Positions 7,488 through 15,792 of a DNA stretch of 37,392 bases are shown piece after piece. The position numbers were made by a program, and so were the translations under genes. Below the pieces are notes generated by a model. That model worked only from the letters and a program-made list of their open reading frames with translations, was not told the DNA's origin and did not search any database. The first letter of the stretch is position 1, and the number at the start of each line of letters is the position of its first letter. Origin of the DNA: an uncultured Oscillospiraceae bacterium (GTDB taxonomy: Bacteria; Bacillota; Clostridia; Oscillospirales; Oscillospiraceae); contig CAKUOS010000018.1 of the NCBI GenBank assembly GCA_934670025.1, positions 1 to 37,392 of the forward strand, in the 5' to 3' direction.

Positions 7488-8024
7488 GCCGACAGAGTCG
7501 TCGGCCTCTACAGGGCTTTGCGCCCGCAGGCGCACGCTGCAAATTTCAGAGTGCCGATTCAGCCGTCACAAACAATGGCAGGTTCTTTCGGCACCAAAAC
7601 ATAGATAGGCAGCCGGTGTGGCGTAGGAGTCCGTCTGCTTTTTGAGTAGACACGTGACGGCGGTTTTTGAGCAAACAGCGTCCTTTTCTTCCATATCTTT
7701 TCCCACGCACGGGAAAAGATATGGCCGTCGGAGACACGTCAGAAACGGCTTTGACGGAACGAGTCTTTGCAAGCAAAGCCTCTTATCCTCTAAAGCCGTT
7801 TCTTCCTTTCCGAATCACAAACCAGGTTTGTGATTCGGTTTTTTGACGGAACACCTTTTGTAGGGGCCGACGACTCTGTCGGCCCGACCGACCTCTCCGT
7901 CTCGGCTTCGCCGAGCCACCTCCCCTTCGCAAGGGGAGGCATGGGCCGATGTGGGCATCGGCCCCTACAGGGTGCAAAGCAAATTTGCGGGCGGACAGAG
8001 TCGTCCGCCCCTACAACGAGAGAC
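7488..8024 (+). repeat. Composite intergenic repeat, copy B
   Basis: Contains the same modules as copy A in a different arrangement. In order: a GGCCGACAGAGTCGTCGGCC palindrome; the CGCAGGCGCACGCTGCAAAT module; the TGACGGCGG module; a 14-bp hairpin 7691-7704/7711-7724; the structured element with outer stem 7742-7752/7792-7802, inner hairpin 7765-7770/7773-7778 and a 13-bp hairpin 7810-7822/7826-7838 followed by six T; then further palindromes, including CTCGGCTTCGCCGAG and a CTCCCC..GGGGAG hairpin. Stems differ in sequence from copy A but remain complementary. No gene is seen from 7389 to 8100. Confidence 0.85.
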
Positions 8025-8061
8025 GATGAGCGGTGCATCGGCCGCTGCAAGGGTTGTGCTG

Positions 8062-8093
8062 AAAAAAACGCGGCTCCCCGGGAGGGGAGCCGC
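8062..8093 (-). terminator. Intrinsic terminator of the holB-ricT unit
   Basis: On the minus strand, a 10-bp GC stem (8084-8093 with 8070-8079, loop of 4) is followed by seven T (8062-8068). Confidence 0.88.
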
Positions 8094-8100
8094 GGTGCGG

Positions 8101-9549
8101 TTATTCGGCTTTCGGCGGCTGATCGCCGGCCGGTTTGCGGCCTGCGCCGCCTCTTCTTCTGCGGCGGCGGGGCTTCGGCGCGTCAGCGGCGGGCGCTGCG
8201 TCGGCGGCAGGCTGTTTGGGCTGACGCTCGGCCGGCTTTTTCTCCTGCGGCGGACGTTCGCGCCGGGGCTGCTCTTTTTTGGGCGGCTGCTCCTTCTTCG
8301 GCTTGTCGGGACGGGCGGGCTTTTCGGGCCGGTCGGCCTTTTCGGGCGCGGCTGCGTCCGGGGTGCGTTCGCCCGCGGGTTTGGAGCGGCGGCCGCCGCG
8401 GCGGCGCTTGCGCGGCGCGGACTTGCCCTCGGCGGGCTCCTCCTCCGCGGCCGGCGCGTCGGGCTCGGATTCGATGACGGCGACGGAATCGTTGTAGATA
8501 AGCTCGGGCAGCTCCTCGAAGAAGGCTTCCTTCTTCGCCGCGGGACGCGGCCGGGACGAGATCGGGGCCAGATCGCGCGGGATGGGCGGGTCGGTCTTGC
8601 GGGCCTTGCCGTTGCGGATGATATAGATGTCGGTGTTTTTATAGGTGCCGATCGTCTCGGGGTGATCCTCCATACGGACCTTGACGCTCTGCTTGAGCAG
8701 GTTCACCTCGACCACGTTGCCGCGGCCGTCGGGCGTGTCGACGAAGGATTCGGCCTTCGGTGCGGTCTTGATGAGATCCTCATACGCCTCCTGCTCGTAT
8801 TTCAGGCAGCACATGAGACGGCCGCACGTACCGGAAATTTTCGTCGGATTGAGGCTGAGGTTCTGCGTCTTGGCCATTTTGATGGAGACGGGCTGGAAAT
8901 CGTCGAGGAATTCCTTGCAGCAGAACGGACGGCCGCACACACCGAGTCCGCCGACCATTTTTGCCTTGTCGCGCACGCCGATCTGCCGCAGCTCGATGCG
9001 CGTGCGGAAGACGGAGGCCAGATCCTTGACAAGCTCGCGGAAGTCGACGCGGCCCTCGGCCGTGAAGAAAAACAGGAGCTTGCTGCCGTCGAACGCGCAT
9101 TCGGCGGAGACGAGCTGCATCTCCAGCCCGTGCGCGGCGATCTTCTGCTGGCAGATGTCAAAGGCGCGCTTTTCCTTTTCCTGATTGTCGGCGTTGGTGC
9201 GCTCATCCTGCGCGGTGGCGATGCGCAGGACCTTGCGCAGCGGCAGGACCAGCTCGCGCGGTTTGACGTCGTGATTGCCCGCGACGCAGGTGCCGAATTC
9301 GTCGCCGCGCGCGGTATCGATGACGACGTGCGTGCCGGCGGCGATCGTCATGCCGTCGGGGTCAAAGAAATACGATTTTGCGTTGTTGCGGAAGCGCACG
9401 TCCACGACGGTGACGGGCGCGGGTTCTTCGGGAATTTCCGGGGCAGGCTCCGCTTCGGCGGCAGGGACGACGGGTTCCGCTTCGGCGGCGGCCGCATCCG
9501 GGGCGAGCGTCTGCTGCGCCAGAGCTTCTTCAGGGGTGTATTCTTGCAT
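8101..9549 (-). CDS. ricT: PSP1-domain protein RicT/YaaT with long basic C-terminal tail
   Basis: 482 residues. The PSP1 core covers about 46-310 and carries the paired cysteine motifs CGRPFCC (205-211) and CGRLMCC (242-248), which in RicT help ligate Fe-S clusters of the Ric complex affecting RNase Y and RNA processing. The core starts VVDVRFRNNAKSYFFDP and includes FFFTAEGRVDFRELV. An acidic/Ala-rich N-terminal extension (1-45) precedes it. From about 319 to 482 comes a Lys/Arg/Pro/Glu-rich low-complexity tail, absent from short B. subtilis-type YaaT and possibly RNA-binding. The start at 9549 is just downstream of holB, matching the holB-yaaT order of Firmicutes. Confidence 0.93.
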   Translation of the reverse strand: MQEYTPEEALAQQTLAPDAAAAEAEPVVPAAEAEPAPEIPEEPAPVTVVDVRFRNNAKSYFFDPDGMTIAAGTHVVIDTARGDEFGTCVAGNHDVKPRELVLPLRKVLRIATAQDERTNADNQEKEKRAFDICQQKIAAHGLEMQLVSAECAFDGSKLLFFFTAEGRVDFRELVKDLASVFRTRIELRQIGVRDKAKMVGGLGVCGRPFCCKEFLDDFQPVSIKMAKTQNLSLNPTKISGTCGRLMCCLKYEQEAYEDLIKTAPKAESFVDTPDGRGNVVEVNLLKQSVKVRMEDHPETIGTYKNTDIYIIRNGKARKTDPPIPRDLAPISSRPRPAAKKEAFFEELPELIYNDSVAVIESEPDAPAAEEEPAEGKSAPRKRRRGGRRSKPAGERTPDAAAPEKADRPEKPARPDKPKKEQPPKKEQPRRERPPQEKKPAERQPKQPAADAAPAADAPKPRRRRRRGGAGRKPAGDQPPKAE

Positions 9550-9590
9550 AGGGTGTTCTCCAATCTGCCGCGGACGCGGCAAGGTAAATT

Positions 9591-10535
9591 TCAGTGCAGC
9601 TTCATCGCCAGCCAGCCGGCGACTGCGCCGGGCGCGGCGTTGGCCGCAAGCGCGTCGACGGCGCTTTGCAGATCCTGCGCGGCCTGCAACAGCTCCGCGC
9701 CGGTCCGGACGGCGGCGAGCTGCCGGGCGATCTGGCCGGCGGGGAAGCCGCTGCGCGCGCCGAGCGCCTCGCACAGGCAGGCGCGCAGCGCGGAAAGTTC
9801 GGCTGTCAGCTGCTCGCGCTTCTGCTTTTCCAGCGGCACGAGCACGCGCAGCAGCGCCATCCGGTCGCGCGTGGCATAGGCCGCGGCGAACTGCGCGGCG
9901 AAGGGATCGGGTTCGGCCGTCAGGGCTTCGATCGCCTGACCGATGAGGCCGCCCGCGCGCGTCAGTGCCGCGCGCAGATCGTCGTCGCAGACGCCGGTGC
10001 AGCGGCTGCGCAGGATGGGAAGCGCTTCGTCCGCCGGGACAGGGCCGAGGCGAAGCTCGGCGCAGCGGCTGCGCACGGTCGGCAGCAGACGCCCGGCGTC
10101 CGTCGAGAGGATGAGGAACGCGCCGTAGTCCGGAGGCTCCTCCAGGATCTTCAAAAGCACGTTCTGCGCGTTTTCGTTCATATCCTGGCCGCGCGGGATG
10201 ATGTAGACCTTGCGTATTCCCTCGTTCGGACGGATGAACATATCGCTGCGTGCGGCGCGGATGGGGTCGATGGTCATGGATCTGTGATCGGGATCGTCGA
10301 CGGTGATGATATCGGGGTGGACGCCGGCAAACGCCTTGCGGCAGCCCTCGCACACGCCGCAGGGAACGTCGCGGCCGGTACACTGCATCGCGGCGGCGAG
10401 GATACGCGCAAGCGTATGCTTCCCGGAGCCGTCAGGCCCGCAGAGCAGGTATCCGTGGCCCACGCGGCCGGCGGAAAACGCACCGGAAAGGCGACGCTTG
10501 ACCGCGTCGTTGCCGGCAAAGCCGTCAAAACGCAT
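9591..10535 (-). CDS. holB: DNA polymerase III delta' subunit (clamp-loader)
   Basis: 314 residues, normal for HolB, part of the clamp loader that opens and places the sliding clamp during replication. Walker A GPDGSGKH is at 33-40, followed by a zinc module with C52, C59, C62 and C65. Next come a PNEGIRKVYIIPRGQDMNENAQNVLLKILEEPP segment and the TVRSRC sensor motif. It begins MRFDGFAGNDAVKRRL, the usual 'F..I.GN..' N-terminus. The gene lies 41 bp upstream of ricT on the same strand. Confidence 0.95.
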   Translation of the reverse strand: MRFDGFAGNDAVKRRLSGAFSAGRVGHGYLLCGPDGSGKHTLARILAAAMQCTGRDVPCGVCEGCRKAFAGVHPDIITVDDPDHRSMTIDPIRAARSDMFIRPNEGIRKVYIIPRGQDMNENAQNVLLKILEEPPDYGAFLILSTDAGRLLPTVRSRCAELRLGPVPADEALPILRSRCTGVCDDDLRAALTRAGGLIGQAIEALTAEPDPFAAQFAAAYATRDRMALLRVLVPLEKQKREQLTAELSALRACLCEALGARSGFPAGQIARQLAAVRTGAELLQAAQDLQSAVDALAANAAPGAVAGWLAMKLH

Positions 10536-10715
10536 CGTGTCCGCTCCTTTCCGCCGATTGTCTACTTCTCTAATCTAATAGTATAACAGCTTTTTTGCGT
10601 CTGCGCTACTGTTTTTTCAAAAAAGCGCGGCCGCGGCGCGCGAGGCTTCGCGTGCGCGGTGCAAGCTGCGGCGTTTTGACGGACAAGCGGCGCGGAAGTT
10701 TGTGAAAAGCGCCAA

Positions 10716-10744
10716 TCGACAAACGGCGTGGAAGATGATATATT
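10716..10744 (+). promoter_or_regulatory. Promoter of the aspartate kinase gene
   Basis: TCGACA (10716-10721), 17-bp spacer, TATATT (10739-10744), 58 bp before the start codon. A TGTCC-N9-GGACA inverted repeat follows at about 10762-10780, a possible operator or leader hairpin. Confidence 0.6.
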
Positions 10745-10802
10745 TTATACGTCAAAGACATATGTCCATATTACACGGACAAATCGGAAGGAGAACCGGA
10801 TT

Positions 10803-12125
10803 ATGCAGCCCATTGTTGTGAAATTCGGCGGCAGCTCGCTGGCCACTGCCGCACAGTTTGAAAAAGTCGCCGCCATCGTGCGGGAGAACCCCGCGCGGCG
10901 GTATGTTGTGGCGTCTGCGCCGGGCAAGCGCTTTTCCGGGGACACGAAGGTGACGGATCTGCTGTACCGCCTGTACGACGAGGCGGCTGCGGGCGCGGAT
11001 TTTTCCATGACGCTTGGCGAGATCCGGCAGCGGTTCGAGGATATCATCGCGGCGCTCGGCTTGCAGGCCGATCTCTCGGAGGATTTTGCGGCCATCGAGG
11101 CGCATTTGCGCGCAAAGCCGCAGCGCGATTATATGGCCAGCCGCGGCGAGTATCTCAATGCGAAGCTGCTGGCGGCGTATCTCGGGTTCCGGTTCGTTGA
11201 CGCGGCGGAAATGGTCGTGTTCCGGGCCGACGGCTCGTTCGATGCGGCGGCGACGAACACGGCCATCGGCCACGCGCTGGTGTCGGTCGAGCGGGCGGTC
11301 ATCCCGGGCTTTTACGGCGCGAGGGCCGATGGCACGGTGCAGACGTTCTCGCGCGGCGGCTCGGACGTGACGGGCTCGATCGTTGCGCGGGCGGTGGACG
11401 CGGGGCTGTATGAGAACTGGACGGATGTGTCGGGCGTGCTGGCGGCCGATCCGCGGATCGTGGAAAACCCGCACATCATCGACTACATCACCTACCGCGA
11501 GCTGCGGGAGCTGTCGTATATGGGCGCGTCGGTGCTGCACGAGGACGCGGTGTTCCCGGTCCGTCAGGCGGGCATCCCCATCAACATCCGCAACACGAAC
11601 CGGCCGGGCGATCCCGGCACGTTCATCGTGCCCGCGCTGCCGTCGTGCGCGCACAAGCGCAAGGTCACGGGTCTGGCCGGGCACCGGGGCTTCAGCAGCG
11701 TATACGTCGAAAAATCGATGATGAACGGCGAGATCGGCTTCGTGGCGAAGCTATTGCAGATCTTTGCGAACCACGGCATTTCGTTTGAGCATTGCCCGTC
11801 GGGCATCGACACGGTGTCGATCCTCGTGTCGACGGCGGCGCTGGAGCCGGCGCGGGAGGAGATCCTGCGCGAGATCGAACAGGAGCTGAAGCCCGACCAC
11901 GTGAGCGTGGAGGATGGGCTGGCGCTCATCGCCGTTGTCGGCCAGGGCATGATCTATGCCAAGGGCACAGCCGCGCGCATTTTCCGCGTGATCGCCGACG
12001 CGGACATCAACATCCGCATGATCGACCAGGGTTCGAGCGAGCTGAACATCATCATCGCGGTGCGCGACCCGGATTACGAGCGCGCGATCCGGAGCCTGTA
12101 TCACGCGGTGGAGCGGGAGCTGTGA
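10803..12125 (+). CDS. Aspartate kinase (monofunctional, two ACT domains)
   Basis: 440 residues. Phosphorylates L-aspartate, the entry step to lysine, threonine and methionine synthesis. The kinase domain opens with VVKFGGSSLA (residues 5-14) and contains TFSRGGSDVTGSIVA and the YMGASVLHEDAV segment that forms the substrate site. Two C-terminal ACT domains follow (about 300-370, EKSMMNGEIGFVAKLLQIF; and 375-440, GLALIAVVGQGMIY), which usually bind the feedback amino acid. The ATG at 10803 is preceded by GAAGGAGA; upstream ATG-less extension is not needed. Single gene with its own promoter and terminator. Which isozyme class it belongs to cannot be told from sequence alone. Confidence 0.95.
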   Translation: MQPIVVKFGGSSLATAAQFEKVAAIVRENPARRYVVASAPGKRFSGDTKVTDLLYRLYDEAAAGADFSMTLGEIRQRFEDIIAALGLQADLSEDFAAIEAHLRAKPQRDYMASRGEYLNAKLLAAYLGFRFVDAAEMVVFRADGSFDAAATNTAIGHALVSVERAVIPGFYGARADGTVQTFSRGGSDVTGSIVARAVDAGLYENWTDVSGVLAADPRIVENPHIIDYITYRELRELSYMGASVLHEDAVFPVRQAGIPINIRNTNRPGDPGTFIVPALPSCAHKRKVTGLAGHRGFSSVYVEKSMMNGEIGFVAKLLQIFANHGISFEHCPSGIDTVSILVSTAALEPAREEILREIEQELKPDHVSVEDGLALIAVVGQGMIYAKGTAARIFRVIADADINIRMIDQGSSELNIIIAVRDPDYERAIRSLYHAVEREL

Positions 12126-12154
12126 AAACAGAAGCGATAACCTGATAAAAACAG

Positions 12155-12184
12155 AAGGTACAGCCCGAGGGCTGTACCTTTTTT
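12155..12184 (+). terminator. Intrinsic terminator after aspartate kinase
   Basis: 11-bp stem AAGGTACAGCC (12155-12165), loop CGAG, complement (12170-12180), then a T-run. Confidence 0.93.
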
Positions 12185-12204
12185 GTGCGGGGTTTGCGTT
12201 TGCG

Positions 12205-12420
12205 TAGGGGCCGATGCCCACATCGGCCCGTTGGGAAGTTACGAATTCGCCGAAGATTCCCGTAAAAACGGTGCGTTCTGCCGGGCCGATGTGGGCATCG
12301 GCCCCTACGGCTTCCCGGAAGATTTTCCAAAAAACCAGACCGCAAACCCGGTTTGCGTTTCCGACGTGCGGCGGCTCGTTTCGGCAAAGCCGTTTCTGAT
12401 GCGCAGCGGCCCCTACGGGT
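12205..12420. repeat. Composite intergenic repeat, copy D (partly deleted)
   Basis: Begins with GTAGGGGCCGATG followed by CATCGGCCC, and has a second GGCCGATG..CATCGGCCCCTAC near 12283-12308. A shortened variable hairpin follows (CGCAAAC 12341-12347, GTTTGCG 12351-12357). Then comes the end of the structured element (CTCGTTTCGGCAAAGCCGTTTCTGATGCGC), closing with CGGCCCCTAC. Compared with copy C the inner hairpin and the 5' half of the outer stem are missing. The final CCCTAC provides the stop codon of the DUF3786 gene on the minus strand. Confidence 0.75.
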
Positions 12421-13033
12421 GCGCGTATTCCCGCAGGCGGGTGCGCAGCAGGCCGATGGCGTAATACATCGTCTCGTATTTGAGATACCGGTCCGCGTTC
12501 GCGTCCCAGAGAAAGCGCAGGCGCGGCGCGAATTCGTCGTCGCCGTGCCAGAACTGCACCGCGATGCGAAGATCCTCAAAAAACGGAAGGCTGTAGGCCA
12601 GATCCGCGCCGTCCATCGCTGCGCCGCCAAGGCGCGCGCACGCCGCCCCGAGCAGCTGCGGCTGTTTGTCGAACAGCAGCTCCAGCGGGCCTGCGCGCTC
12701 CGACTCGACAAGGGCCGAATGGACCTGATTGCCGAACTGGAGCGTCGTTTTCCACTGGCCCGAGGCGCAGCGCGCCGGGCTTGCGTCGCACAGGAGGTCA
12801 AAGACGGTGAGCGCTTCGTCAAAGCTGTCGGCGGAAAGCCACGCGCCGTCCTTCTGCCGCTCCATATGGCCTGTCTCGCGGCTGACACGGTACGGCTCGT
12901 GCAGGAGCGTGAAGAAAAGCCATGCGCCGTCCTGCGCCAGATGATGCTCGCGCGCGACGGCGTCAAGATCGCGCGCGCAGAACAGCGCGCGCGCCTGCGC
13001 GGCCTGGATCGCGTAATTATCGCGTCGTTCCAT
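12413..13033 (-). CDS. DUF3786-like protein
   Basis: 206 residues starting MERRDNYAIQAAQARALFCARDLD. Body segments include WLFFTLLHEPYRVSRETG, ALTVFDLLCDASPARCASGQWKTTLQFG and FWHGDDEFAPRLRFLWDANADRYLKYETMYYAIGLLRTRL. These match my memory of DUF3786, a cytoplasmic family of unknown role found in Firmicutes. Last gene of the alaX-nudC operon, 8 bp after the preceding stop. Its stop TAG arises inside a repeat end (CCG TAG GGG CC), so the last residues may not be the ancestral ones. Confidence 0.78.
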   Translation of the reverse strand: MERRDNYAIQAAQARALFCARDLDAVAREHHLAQDGAWLFFTLLHEPYRVSRETGHMERQKDGAWLSADSFDEALTVFDLLCDASPARCASGQWKTTLQFGNQVHSALVESERAGPLELLFDKQPQLLGAACARLGGAAMDGADLAYSLPFFEDLRIAVQFWHGDDEFAPRLRFLWDANADRYLKYETMYYAIGLLRTRLREYAHP

Positions 13034-13041
13034 CGCGCGCC

Positions 13042-13404
13042 TCACATTCCGAACCAGGTGCGGTTGGCGCGGCTGTTGCGCACGGCGTACCAGACGAGCG
13101 CGGCCAGCACGACCGGCAGCATCGCAAGCGGCCACGGATAGGGCAGCAGCGGCGTTTCAAGCAGGTCGTTGAGGAGCATGATGACGCCGTAGGCCGTCGT
13201 CACGACGGCGACGGTCGCCAGCGGCGGCATCATGCAGGCGATGAACGCCTGTTCGTCGGTGCAGTCGGAGACTTTTTTCTCCTTCGGGACGAGAAGCCCG
13301 TTCGGGAAGAGCTTTTTTGTGACGAGCAGGCGCAAAAAGGCGTACAGGCAGTAGATCCCGCAGGCCAGCGCGAACAGGTCGAGCATCAGGTTCATGTCAT
13401 TCAT
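13042..13404 (-). CDS. Small integral membrane protein, 120 aa
   Basis: Starts MNDMNLMLDLFALACGIYCLYAF. Three hydrophobic segments at about 6-27, 57-80 and 89-110, with a charged loop (TKKLFPNGLLVPKEKKVSDCTDEQAF) between the first two. The start overlaps the end of the preceding gene by 8 bp, implying translational coupling. No family is recognised; the neighbour upstream is also a small membrane protein, and the two may form a pair. Confidence 0.75.
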   Translation of the reverse strand: MNDMNLMLDLFALACGIYCLYAFLRLLVTKKLFPNGLLVPKEKKVSDCTDEQAFIACMMPPLATVAVVTTAYGVIMLLNDLLETPLLPYPWPLAMLPVVLAALVWYAVRNSRANRTWFGM

Positions 13405-13675
13405 CCTTGTTGTCCTCCTTCTGATCGCGCAGGAACTGCTTGTACTCCCGCACGCTTTTGATGGCCACGAACGCAAGCAGTGCGAGGCCGATGAGCAGAA
13501 ATGCCAGCGCGGCGAGGAGCAGGATGAGATCCGACATATCGGAATCGGCTGCGCGATAGCCCTGCCAGAGCCGCACGGCGGTGTAGATGAGATACGCGCC
13601 GCCGAAGCTATAGAGCGTCTTGCGGCGGTTATCGAGCGTGCGCGGCTGATTCTTGTCGTGTTTCGGTTCGTTCAT
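13397..13675 (-). CDS. Small membrane protein, 92 aa
   Basis: Charged N-terminus (MNEPKHDKNQPRTLDNRRK), a first hydrophobic segment at about 22-38, a strong second one at about 47-72, and a highly charged tail ending KEDNKDE. A ribosome site AGGAGG lies just before the ATG at 13675, 11 bp after nudC. Coupled by overlap to the next small membrane gene. No known function. Confidence 0.72.
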   Translation of the reverse strand: MNEPKHDKNQPRTLDNRRKTLYSFGGAYLIYTAVRLWQGYRAADSDMSDLILLLAALAFLLIGLALLAFVAIKSVREYKQFLRDQKEDNKDE

Positions 13676-13686
13676 GGAAAGCCTCC

Positions 13687-14514
13687 TTACAGATTGCCGA
13701 GGCGGAACTGCTCGATCATCTCGCCGGTCAGGCTGATGTGGGAATGATCGGCGGGCAGCTCGCTGCGGTGGTGCCACGCGGCCTCGGCCAGTTCGTCCTC
13801 CTGGATGGTGATCTTGTCGCTGCCGTCGAGCTCGCAGACGAAGCCCATGAGAAGCGTGTCGGTGAAGACCCACGGCTGGGATTTGTAATAGCGGAGATTT
13901 TTGACGCGCACACCGGCCTCCTCCATGACCTCGCGGTGGACGGTTTCTTCGATCGTCTCGCCGATCTCGTTGAAGCCCGCGATGAGGGCGTATTTTTTAA
14001 ACGGACGGCCGCGGTAGCGCGTGAGCAGGAGCCGGTCGCCGTCGCGGACGGCGGCGATGACAGCCGGGCAGATCTTGGGATAGACGGTGTTGCCGCACGA
14101 CGGGCAGACCATCGCGCGTTCGAGCTTGCTTTTTTCCATCCGCGCGCCGCAATGGCCGCAGAAGCGCTGCGCGCTGTACCAGCGGAAGAGGCTCTCGCCC
14201 GCGGCGACGGCGAACAGCTCCGGGCTGGGACGGTCGGCGTTCGCGCGGAGGACGGCGGTCTTCTGATACAGGAAGCCGGCGGGTGCGGGAAGCGGCGGCT
14301 GCGCGTCCACGAGGTAATACGCGCGCGCGTCGATCGAGAAGGCGTACTGCCATGCGCCGGGAACGTCCGCGATCCGTGGCAGCGTGGGCGTTTCGCCGTC
14401 CATACGGCACAGGACGGTATGATCTTCGGCGAAGACGAGCGCACGGTCGTCGGGATCCGGCGCCTTCCAGGAGATCTCATTGTGGTAGATATGCGGATAG
14501 AGGTCTTGCAGCAT
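13687..14514 (-). CDS. nudC: NAD(H) pyrophosphatase / decapping-type Nudix hydrolase
   Basis: 275 residues. Predicted to hydrolyse NADH to NMNH and AMP, and possibly to remove NAD caps from RNA. A zinc ribbon is formed by C119, C122, C137 and C140. The complete Nudix box is at 180-202 (G180, E186, R194-E195, E198-E199, G201). The NudC-specific SQPW motif follows at 212-215. The ATG at 14514 is preferred over a GTG at 14523 because GGAAAGGAG is 8 nt before it. It begins 5 bp after alaX. Confidence 0.95.
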   Translation of the reverse strand: MLQDLYPHIYHNEISWKAPDPDDRALVFAEDHTVLCRMDGETPTLPRIADVPGAWQYAFSIDARAYYLVDAQPPLPAPAGFLYQKTAVLRANADRPSPELFAVAAGESLFRWYSAQRFCGHCGARMEKSKLERAMVCPSCGNTVYPKICPAVIAAVRDGDRLLLTRYRGRPFKKYALIAGFNEIGETIEETVHREVMEEAGVRVKNLRYYKSQPWVFTDTLLMGFVCELDGSDKITIQEDELAEAAWHHRSELPADHSHISLTGEMIEQFRLGNL

Positions 14515-14519
14515 GGTGG

Positions 14520-15680
14520 TCACTCCTTTCCGTGGGACGCGAAGAAGGCTTCGATCTGCGCGCGGCCAGACTGCACAGAGCCCTGTGCGAAGAGCGGCTT
14601 GCCGCCGCCGCGGCCGTGAAGCGCCGCGTTGAGCGATTTGACAAGCGGCCGCAGATCGCCGGTCTGCGCGCCGACGGCGTATTTATACCCCTCGGCATCC
14701 GTGCCCGCGAAGACGGCGACGCGGCCTGTGCAGGCGCTCAGGAGCGCGTCGGCGAGCCTGCGCACGGAATCGGGGCTCATGGGCGCTTCGAAGAGCAGCA
14801 CGTCGTCCTGACCGGCCAGCGCCTGCGCCTTCTGCGCGAAGACCTGCGCTTCGAGCGCGGTCACGCGCTGCTTGAGGCCGTTTTCCGCGTCGAGGAGCTT
14901 CGCAGCGGCTTCGGCGGTCTGAAGCGGCCGCGCCGACAGAAGCCCGGACACCTGCCGGTTCTGCTCGACGAGCCGGCTCATATAGCGGAAGGCTCTTCGG
15001 CCGCACAGCAGCTCCAGCCGCACGCCGTCGTGGAATTTGACGCAGGAGAAAACCTTGATGAGGCCGATCTCGCCCGTACTTTTTACGTGCGTGCCGCAGC
15101 ACGCGCAGATATCCGCGCCCGGGATCGTGACGATGCGCACGTCGCCGGTCAGCTCCTTTTTGCTGCGGTAGGGGATGGTTTTGAGCGTTTCGGCGTCGGG
15201 GTGAGAGATCACGATGGGGACGTTCTTCCAGATCCACTCGTTGGCTTCCAGCTCGACCGCGGCGACATCGTCCGCGGTGAGGACCCCGGAAAAGTCGATG
15301 GTGACGAAGTCCGCGCCCATGTGGAAGCCGACGTTTTCATAGCCGAAGCGCCGGTGGACGACACCGGAGAGGATATGCTCCCCGGAGTGCAGCTGCATGA
15401 GCTCGAAGCGGCGGCCGCAGTCGATCGTGCCCTCGACCATGCGGCCCTCTGCAAGCGGCTGCTCGCAGTAGTGGACGATCTCGCCGCCCGTTTCGTGTGT
15501 GTCGGTCACGCGCACACCGGAAAGAACGCCGGTGTCGCCCGGCTGACCGCCGCCCTCGGGGTAAAAGCAGGTGCGGTCGAGCACGACGTCGTAGCCGTGC
15601 CTGCCCGGACGGCAGGAAAGGACCTGCGCGGTAAATGATGACTGATGCGGATCGTCGTAAAACAGTTTTTGCGTCGGCAT
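14520..15680 (-). CDS. Alanyl-tRNA editing protein (AlaX-L type, with DHHA1 domain)
   Basis: 386 residues. Likely removes wrongly attached Ser or Gly from tRNA-Ala. An AlaRS-like beta-barrel start (FYPEGGGQPGDTG, 39-51) is followed by the zinc-dependent editing core with H98 and H102 (HSGEH) and C194 and H198 (CCGTH). A coiled region and a C-terminal DHHA1 domain ending in GRGGGKPLFAQGS complete the long form of AlaX. Start at 15680 after AAGGAG. A -10-like TATGAT lies at 15707-15712 on this strand. First gene of a five-gene operon. Confidence 0.93.
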   Translation of the reverse strand: MPTQKLFYDDPHQSSFTAQVLSCRPGRHGYDVVLDRTCFYPEGGGQPGDTGVLSGVRVTDTHETGGEIVHYCEQPLAEGRMVEGTIDCGRRFELMQLHSGEHILSGVVHRRFGYENVGFHMGADFVTIDFSGVLTADDVAAVELEANEWIWKNVPIVISHPDAETLKTIPYRSKKELTGDVRIVTIPGADICACCGTHVKSTGEIGLIKVFSCVKFHDGVRLELLCGRRAFRYMSRLVEQNRQVSGLLSARPLQTAEAAAKLLDAENGLKQRVTALEAQVFAQKAQALAGQDDVLLFEAPMSPDSVRRLADALLSACTGRVAVFAGTDAEGYKYAVGAQTGDLRPLVKSLNAALHGRGGGKPLFAQGSVQSGRAQIEAFFASHGKE

Positions 15681-15757
15681 GGCAGACTCCTTACGATTTT
15701 TTTCTCATCATACCACACAAAGCGCGGGATTTCCACCGGTTTCGCGCCGGTTTTTGG

Positions 15758-15786
15758 TTGACAAATGCGGGGGATTTTCTTATTAT
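15758..15786 (+). promoter_or_regulatory. Strong sigma-A promoter of mgtE
   Basis: TTGACA (15758-15763), 17-bp spacer, TATTAT (15781-15786). The transcript should start near 15793, leaving about 228 nt of leader before mgtE. Confidence 0.85.
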
Positions 15787-15792
15787 ATAAGT

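Noticed and set aside
3941..8024. CRISPR array or insertion sequence to explain the repeats
   Set aside because: Copies are irregularly spaced mosaics of hairpins with no regular spacers, no cas genes, no transposase and no clear target duplications.
9550..10383. N-terminal extension of ricT through the holB region
   Set aside because: The in-frame upstream codons overlap holB in another frame and look random; the ATG at 9549 lies just after holB as expected.
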